The translations under genes and the position numbers were made by a program. A stretch of DNA of 64,000 nt. It comes from Cervus elaphus (taxonomy: Eukaryota > Chordata > Mammalia > Artiodactyla > Cervidae). The notes beneath the pieces were generated by a model that worked only from the letters and a program-made list of their open reading frames with translations, had not been told where the DNA came from and did no database searches. The stretch lies in assembly GCF_910594005.1 (NCBI RefSeq), contig NC_057848.1, positions 50,423,616-50,487,615 on the forward strand, written 5' to 3'. Shown here piece after piece: positions 58,201 through 64,000 of this stretch; the stretch's first letter is position 1; every line of letters starts with the position of its first letter.

Positions 58201-58334
58201 CATTTTCATTTCTAATTTTGTTGATTTGGTTCTTCTCCCTTTGTTTCTTGATGAGTCTGGCTAACGGTTTGTCAATTTTATTTACCTTTTCAAAAAACCA
58301 ACTTTTAACTTTGTTGATTTATGCTATGGTCTCG
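55210..58334 (-). mobile_element. Young ruminant L1, 5'-truncated (right arm of inverted pair)
   Basis: From 58334 down it covers ORF2 from just before RT to the stop at 55575, then the 3' UTR. The usual last ~60 bp of the 3' UTR is missing; after about 55280 the text becomes a T-rich stretch with two long T-runs (55207-55225 and 55241-55256). It is about 65 bp longer at the 5' end than the plus-strand arm. No clear TSD was seen. Confidence 0.94.
55575..58334 (-). pseudogene. L1 ORF2 remnant (RT and C-terminus)
   Basis: Open from 58126 to 57230 with PGPDGF, SIDAENAFD and the active-site YADD (the plus arm has FADD). A stop or indel follows near 57232. The same four-base run seen in the other arm (gggg at 56936-56939) gives a +1 shift. 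The frame reopens at 56812-56360 and stops where a TGG is now TAG (about 56357). It continues at 56336-55575, which keeps the cysteine-rich segment and the normal end. The endonuclease is absent. Confidence 0.92.
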
Positions 58335-59044
58335 AAATATTTTTAATTGTTACGTGTTTTGCATACCAGTTTATTGTTACTTATATTATAGGTTCACTTA
58401 ACTCTATCAATATAACATCATATCCTCAGAGAGTTCTTGTAAGAGAGAAATTATACAGTATGAAAACAAGAGAAAAATGAAATTATATGTTTTTTCTCTC
58501 CCTTCACCTCTAGTTACTGCCTTAAAATGGAGGACACATTCTGGAACCTTCTCGGTTTATTTGTCATTGTGTGAAGAAAATCTCCAGACCTTCTAATGTT
58601 CCTGAGAACAAAGCAAGAACAAAACAAGGCAGCATATTTAGCAAACACCCAAAACATAAAATGTGTAGTAATTTTTTCCCAGTCTTCATTCTCTTTCCAT
58701 TAGCTTTGTGGGAGATGGAGAGAAAGCCAGGTTGCAGAGAAAAGACAGCCTTGTAATCAGAATGTTACAAGCATACTCCATGGTTAAGAAGTTGATTGGA
58801 AATTATCTAACATTTTGCCATATAACAAAGTATATGACTATAACATTTTCCATTTTTTAGAAACAACTTAATAGAGATTCTGCTTGAAATGTGAAAGAAT
58901 AGGCTTTCCAACTCAGTGTTTGAGGACTCTCTATTTGATGCCACTACTAATTATAGGTTTAGCTTGGAAATCTAGAATTGGCAAGTATGGAACAGATGTC
59001 CTCCTAAGTAAAAGTATGTCTTAAGGTACTATATGGTAACATTA

Positions 59045-59225
59045 ACAATAACAATTCAGAACATACTTTGTATCAAACACTGCTAAATATTTAATTTCAT
59101 TATTATTTTTAATCCTCACAAAAAATATTTTGTCATCCACATAGTTCAGATTAGAATATAAGGCCTAGAATGATTTAGTTACTTGCCCAAAGCTCCAAGC
59201 TAGTAACTGGATGTGTGTGCATGCA
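59045..59225 (+). mobile_element. MIR SINE
   Basis: Sense copy: 'catactttgtatcaaacact', 'ttaatcctcacaaaaaatat', 'tagttacttgcccaaagctc' and 'aagctagtaactgg', in consensus order. Confidence 0.78.
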
Positions 59226-60084
59226 CATATTTGCAGATGAGTAGGTTCCATGTATGTGTGTGTATGTAATAACATGTATATTGCTAGAGGGAAAGGATAG
59301 AGGAAGTTAGGGATCATGAAAGAAAAGTAGGAAAGGGCCAGATCATGCAGTCTTACATGTTATTCTAAGGAGCTTAAAATTTATACTGTAGTCTTTTAAT
59401 TCCCAAATCACAGCAGCCTCAATTATGACTCAGTAGATCTGTGTTGGTCTTTCAAATATATTTTAAAAATACACATATTTAAAATACATGTTTTAGAATA
59501 CATATTTCCTTGGGGCAACAGACAACCATTCAATAATGAAAAGTTTCCATCACAAACGTGACATGATTAGAATTGAGTTTTACAAAATTCATCCTTGAAA
59601 AAAATAAAATGCATTGGAAATGAATGACAGGTGTTAACATGCTTTTGCAGTAATCCAGTAAACGATGAAGGCCTCAAAGATAACAACAGTGGCAGAGAGA
59701 ATAGAAATCAAGGACATGATTTTGATGATGCTAATGGAGAAAATATGGTATTAACAATACTGGCTTGGACTGGGTCCCTGCTCTCCCAAACACTAAGTGT
59801 AGAATAATGGACTAGGTACTTAAGTCTTGGTTTCCTTATTTGTAGATTGTAATTATTTAGGCAATAGTAAGAAATACAACATACATAAGTAACAGTGTAG
59901 GGGGTTCTATAATTATACTTATTCATTTGGACAATGAAAATAATGTTGAGAGGTTAAATATCATTTTTTAATGTCAAACAACCAACACAATGAGGAATAA
60001 GAATTCAAGATCAAATAATATGAATCCTCCATGTCAAGGTTGTTGGCTAGAAATGCAGTAAAGATTAGATTATGAAATAACAAA

Positions 60085-60262
60085 ATGATAACATCTAACA
60101 CTTATAGAGCACTTAAACTGTTTTATAAACTTATTCACAGAGTAGACTTGATAAAATCAACTATTAGTCCCATTTTAGAGATGAGAAAACTGAATTCAGA
60201 GGAGATAAATAACAATAACTCTACTAACAAGTGGCACAGCCAGAATTTAAACCACTAAATTA
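60085..60262 (+). mobile_element. MIR SINE
   Basis: Sense copy: 'ctaacacttatagagcactt', 'tagtcccattttagagatga', 'gaaaactgaattcagaggag' and 'aagtggcacagccagaattt'. Confidence 0.8.
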
Positions 60263-60989
60263 ACTGATATATATATATATACATATGTTATATAAAATAA
60301 TGATATATCAACATATTTCCCACAATTACTTTGATTTTGTTTATGTGTCCAAGAATTCATGACACATAACTCTGATTGGACGTTTTTGCCTTTTCTCTTG
60401 CCAAGTTTCAACAAACTGACTTCCAAAAACTATCCATAACTTAATTAAAACAACCCTTATTAATGTCATGTTTATAATGAAACCCTTTGTTGAAATGAGT
60501 AGCCTCCAGCATTGGAAGCAATCACAATTAAGGCTGTCAATACTCATTAACAGCTTTAAGTACAGAAAGACAAAAATAAGTTACTGAGTAAAGGGCCTGG
60601 AATGGTAGAATACTGTATAAAATACTGTGATTTGTTTCTGATCTAGAAAATTAAGAATGGATTAATTACCCAAGACTGCCAAGAAGTGGTACACAAGAAG
60701 GTTGAAAAGTCCTGGGTTTCTTTAAAGCTGCTTCAATTAATATCTAATATGGGAAAAACACTTCTCTGAAATTATCTGTGGAAACTGAATTTAGACAAAT
60801 CACAATCTAGAATTAGAATAATTAGTAAAATTAGAATAATAATTTATTTCAATATACAGAATATGTTATCCTGAGATTCAAAATTAGATCTTTTCCCAAA
60901 GCCTCTCCTCCCTTACAATATCCCTATTACTCTTAACAGTAACCATTGTTTACTCCCTGCATTTTCACCTTCCCATACACACACATAAA

Positions 60990-61100
60990 GTGTAAATCTA
61001 TGGCTGATTCATATCAATGTATGACAAGACCCACTGAAATGTTGTGAAGTAATTAGCCTCCAACTAATAAAAAAATTAAAAAAAAAAAAAAAAAAAAAAA
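60990..61100 (+). mobile_element. Ruminant L1, last ~90 bp plus poly(A)
   Basis: 'ctatggctgattcatatcaa' to 'attagcctccaactaataaa', then an A-run at 61078-61100. This is an extremely 5'-truncated insertion. Confidence 0.92.
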
Positions 61101-62010
61101 GAATCTAGCTGGTAACCTATTCCTGTTGATTCTATATAATATTTCTTGAATATAGAATAAATTCTTTTTGTTAATCATTAGCAATACTTTACAACTGGCC
61201 TCTAGGGGTGTACTGTAGAAATGTGCAGATTGTCTCCAGTACAAATTTGAGACAGTTTAGCATAAATTTACAATCTTATGTTTTAATGCACCTCTTCACA
61301 AATTTATTTTAAATACATAATCCAAGCAAAACTAGGAAGCAAGCCAAGATTAATTGCATTATCCTTACAGTCTCATCAGCCATTTTGTAATATTAATCTC
61401 AGTCAGAAATGGGGTCAGAAATTAGAGCAGATTCTTTACTGCCAATTTTCCCTGTAGGTTATCTACCCCTTTATTTAAACTCCATTTTCATTCTCAAGTC
61501 TTTTTTTAAAAAGAATAGTTTGCTCACTTTTATTTAACACACAATCTTAGTCATTAAAAAAATCTTGAAACACAATCTCAGTAAAAAACCTACTATAAAA
61601 TATGGAGCAACATTTCAATCCACATTGAAAGATGTCTTGTTCTCAATTCTTTTATGTGCTTAAATCACTCATTTTTCTTCCTTCCACATATCAGCACTAC
61701 CTCTCAGAATGTGTTTGCTGAATTGTCAATGCAGCTGAGTGATTATTTTATATCCTGCTTCCATTGTCCCTGAAAGCTGTTTTAAACTTTATCTTCTCAA
61801 GTTCCATACCCTCAATCCTGGCATAATATTTTCTAAAAGAAAATAGAGAAAAAAATTAACTCAATATTGTTCTCCTCCATCTTTAAACCTACTTGTTTTC
61901 CTCCTTTCTCAGATAAGTTCATTATATTCTTTCACTTGCACTTATCCCCTCTGACCTTTTAGTTCCCTCTCCATCAATATTCACTATTTCTTATACCCTC
62001 AATTTACTGT
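61101..62010. other. Unassigned AT-rich DNA
   Basis: About 0.9 kb without a gene or young repeat. The part after 61660 is pyrimidine-rich like 30.4-32.5 kb. Confidence 0.4.
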
Positions 62011-62021
62011 TTATCAGTCTA

Positions 62022-62235
62022 TGAATGCATGTGTGCTCAGTCGCTCAGTCATGTCTGACTCTTTGCTACCCCATGGACTGTAGCCCACCATACCCCTCTA
62101 TCCATGGAATTTTCCAGGCAAGAATACCCATACCCTTCTCCAGGGGATCTTCCCTACTGAAGAATCTAACCCACGTCTGCTGTTTCTCTTGCACTGGCAG
62201 GTGGATTCTTTACCACTGAGCCACCTGAGAAGCCC
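62022..62235 (-). mobile_element. Bov-tA SINE with 11-bp TSD
   Basis: Antisense copy ('gtgctcagtcgctcagtcat' to 'ccacctgagaagccc') with a short deletion in the body near 62128. The flanks are ttatcagtcta (62011-62021) and ttatcagccta (62236-62246), one mismatch. Confidence 0.93.
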
Positions 62236-62388
62236 TTATCAGCCTACACATGCTTGAATATTCCCTACCCTAAAATAAATGTAATACATACAGAAGCAAT
62301 CTGTCCTAATTGGCCATAGTAGGAGAATTATTAAATAAATTGTATCTTATTCATATAGTTAAATATTATGTCACTGATAAAAATAATG

Positions 62389-62606
62389 GATGTGTGTGCG
62401 CTCAATCGCTCAGCCACGTATGACTCTTTGTGACCCCATGGATTGTGGCCCACCAGGCTCCTCTGCCCATAGGATCCTCCAGGCAGGAATACTGGAGTGG
62501 ATTGCCATTGCCTTCTCCAGGAGATCTTTCCAACCCAGGGATTGAACCCATGTCTCCTGTATTGCAGATGGATTTTTTTTTCCCATCTGAGTTACCAGAG
62601 AAGCCC
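62389..62606 (-). mobile_element. Bov-tA SINE with perfect 10-bp TSD
   Basis: Full antisense Bov-tA. The flanks are aaaaataatg at 62379-62388 and 62607-62616. A T-run expansion (62572-62582) sits inside the tRNA-like head. Confidence 0.94.
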
Positions 62607-62616
62607 AAAAATAATG

Positions 62617-62883
62617 CAGTAGATAGAAATACACTTACAAAGGATGTTCCCTAATAATGTTAACATTTAAAATTTCATAAGAATAAGGTATAATAATTCA
62701 AATTATAGTGCATGGGCTGGACTTCGAGATGACAAGTGTGACTTCCTATTTTTACTCTTTCTACTGAATTTGTACAATGAGTTAAATATTTATAATAATT
62801 GCCTGTGTGTGCATATGCATATTACTCTTGACTATGTATTATTCCCCCAAAGTTTCTTCCCCTATGTTCTTATATCACATAGA
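62617..62883. other. Unassigned AT-rich DNA
   Basis: No repeat or gene recognised. Confidence 0.4.
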
Positions 62884-63158
62884 CTTTTAAAAATATTTTC
62901 TTTTGATTTTTTATACAATTATATTTAATTCAAATATTATATTAAGCTATACAACATAGTGATTCAATATTTTTATATATTATACTCCATACAAAGTTAT
63001 TAATAAATATTGGCTATATTTCCCTACTGTACCTTACATCTTTGTAAATTATTTATTTTATACCTAACAGTTTGTACCTCTTTATCCTATTTACCTATTT
63101 TTATCCTCCCCATCTACTCTCCCCTCTAGTAACTAGCAGGTTGTTCTCTATACTGTTC
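62884..63158 (-). mobile_element. Ancient L1M LINE, 3' UTR
   Basis: Antisense 3' UTR: 'ttatacaattatatttaatt', 'agctatacaacatagtgatt', 'tttccctactgtaccttaca', and 'ctcccctctagtaactagca'. It stops where BovB text begins. Confidence 0.65.
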
Positions 63159-64000
63159 ATAGGGTTCTCAAAGCAAGAATACTGAAGTGGTTTGCCACTT
63201 CCTTCTCCAGTGGACCACGTTTTGTCAGTACTGTCTACCATGACCTGTCCATCTTGGGTGGCCCTGCATGGCATGGCTCATAGTTTCATTGAGTTAGACA
63301 AGGCTGTGGTCCCTTTGATCAGATTGGTTAGTTTTCTGTGATTGTAGTTTTTCTGTCTGTCTGACCTCTGATGGAGAAGGATAAGAGGCTTATGGAAGCT
63401 TCCTGATGGCGGAGACTGACAGGGGGAAACTGGATCTTGTTCTGATGGGCATGACAGTGCTCAGTAAATCTTTAATCCAACTTTCTATTGATGAGTGGAG
63501 CTGCATTCCCTCCTTGCTATTTACCCGGGGCCAAACTATGGTGGCGGAGAAGGCAATGGCACCCCACTCCAGTACTCTTGCCTGGAAAATCCCATAGATG
63601 GAGGAGCCTTGTAGCCTGCAGTCCACGGGGTCACTAAGAGTCAGACACGACTGAGCAACTTCACTTTCACTTTTCACTTTCATGCATTGAAGAAGGAAAT
63701 GGCAACCCACTCCAGTATTCTTGCCTGGAGAATCCCACGGATGGGGGAGCCTGGTGAGCTGCCGTCTATGGGGTCGCACAGAGTCAGACACAGCTGAAGT
63801 GACTTAGCAGTAGCAGTAGCAAACTATGGTGGAGGTAATGAAGATAATGGTGACCTCCTTCAAAAGAATCCATGCAAATACTGCTACACTCAGTGCCCCC
63901 AACCCTGCAACAGGCCACCATGACTCACGCCTCTGCTGGAAACTCCTGGACATTCCTGGGCAAGTCTGGGTCAGTCTCTTGTGGGGACTCTGCTCCTTTT
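63159..64000 (-). mobile_element. BovB LINE 5' region, incomplete at window end
   Basis: Minus-strand BovB 5' UTR and leader text, recognised from recall of the BovB consensus: 'caagaatactgaagtggttt', 'ccatcttgggtggccctgca', 'gaaactggatcttgttctga' and 'gaagataatggtgacctcct'. The RT half is absent: the element joins L1M at about 63158, so its 3' part was lost. It continues past the window. It is interrupted by a Bov-A2. Confidence 0.85.
63545..63819 (+). mobile_element. Bov-A2 SINE with 13-bp TSD
   Basis: Two Bov-A units in tandem without a tRNA-like head: the first at about 63546-63690, a TTTCAC-rich linker, and the second at about 63691-63800 with a (AGTAGC)n-like tail. The flanks are perfect copies of caaactatggtgg (63532-63544 and 63820-63832). 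It is inserted in BovB. Confidence 0.95.

Larger units (their letters stand above)
58335..60985. other. Mostly single-copy AT-rich DNA
   Basis: About 2.6 kb holding two MIRs (59045 and 60085) and a short (TA)n near 60268-60283. No gene is recognised. Confidence 0.45.

Overview
This window is ruminant (most likely bovid) nuclear DNA. The diagnosis rests on repeats: BovB (RTE) LINEs with the (AACTG)n-like 3' end, many tRNA-headed Bov-tA SINEs and one Bov-A2, and L1 copies with the ruminant L1 3' UTR. Older mammalian repeats (MIR, L1M, MaLR LTRs) are also present. The sequence does not separate cattle, sheep, goat or a close relative.

No host gene is visible. I recognise no conserved exon, splice-bounded coding segment, structural RNA gene, CRISPR array or operon. 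Every long reading frame with recognisable protein similarity belongs to a dead retrotransposon. The window is an AT-rich intergenic or deep-intronic stretch built from successive transposon insertions.

Layout. 1-10.8 kb: ancient L1M fragments, Bov-tA SINEs, an ERV solo LTR that splits a MIR, a MaLR LTR and dinucleotide repeats. 10.86-18.72 kb: a full-length 7.9-kb ruminant L1 on the minus strand, with a 14-bp target-site duplication (TSD), decayed ORF1 and ORF2, and a 2.8-kb GC-rich 5' UTR carrying three tandem units of about 143 bp. 18.8-24.7 kb: SINEs, a second ERV LTR interrupted by a short BovB, a MaLR LTR and about 3.5 kb of unassigned DNA. 24.9-32.5 kb: L1M remnants carrying SINEs, two closely related BovB copies in opposite orientation, and an L1 tail that looks like a 3' transduction. 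32.5-43.4 kb: mostly single-copy DNA, plus a 2.4-kb BovB containing two younger insertions and an internal inversion. 43.4-48.0 kb: an older L1 with both ends and a TSD but most of ORF2 deleted. 50.3-58.3 kb: two young, similar 5'-truncated L1s facing each other, an inverted repeat with arms of about 3.1 kb and a spacer of about 1.8 kb. 58.3-64 kb: low-copy DNA with MIRs and SINEs, then the 5' part of a BovB interrupted by a Bov-A2 and running off the window.

The elements work together only as parasites: the tRNA-like SINE heads recruit Pol III, and Bov-tA/Bov-A2 share their 3' end with BovB, whose machinery is thought to mobilise them. The main points of interest are structural: the large L1 inverted repeat and its shared frameshift, two BovB copies with an inherited stop codon, the BovB inversion flanked by a perfect 16-bp inverted repeat, the 3'-transduction candidate, and nested insertions whose boundaries can be read to the base. 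All identities and family names come from reading by eye and recall of consensus sequences; no alignment or database search was run.
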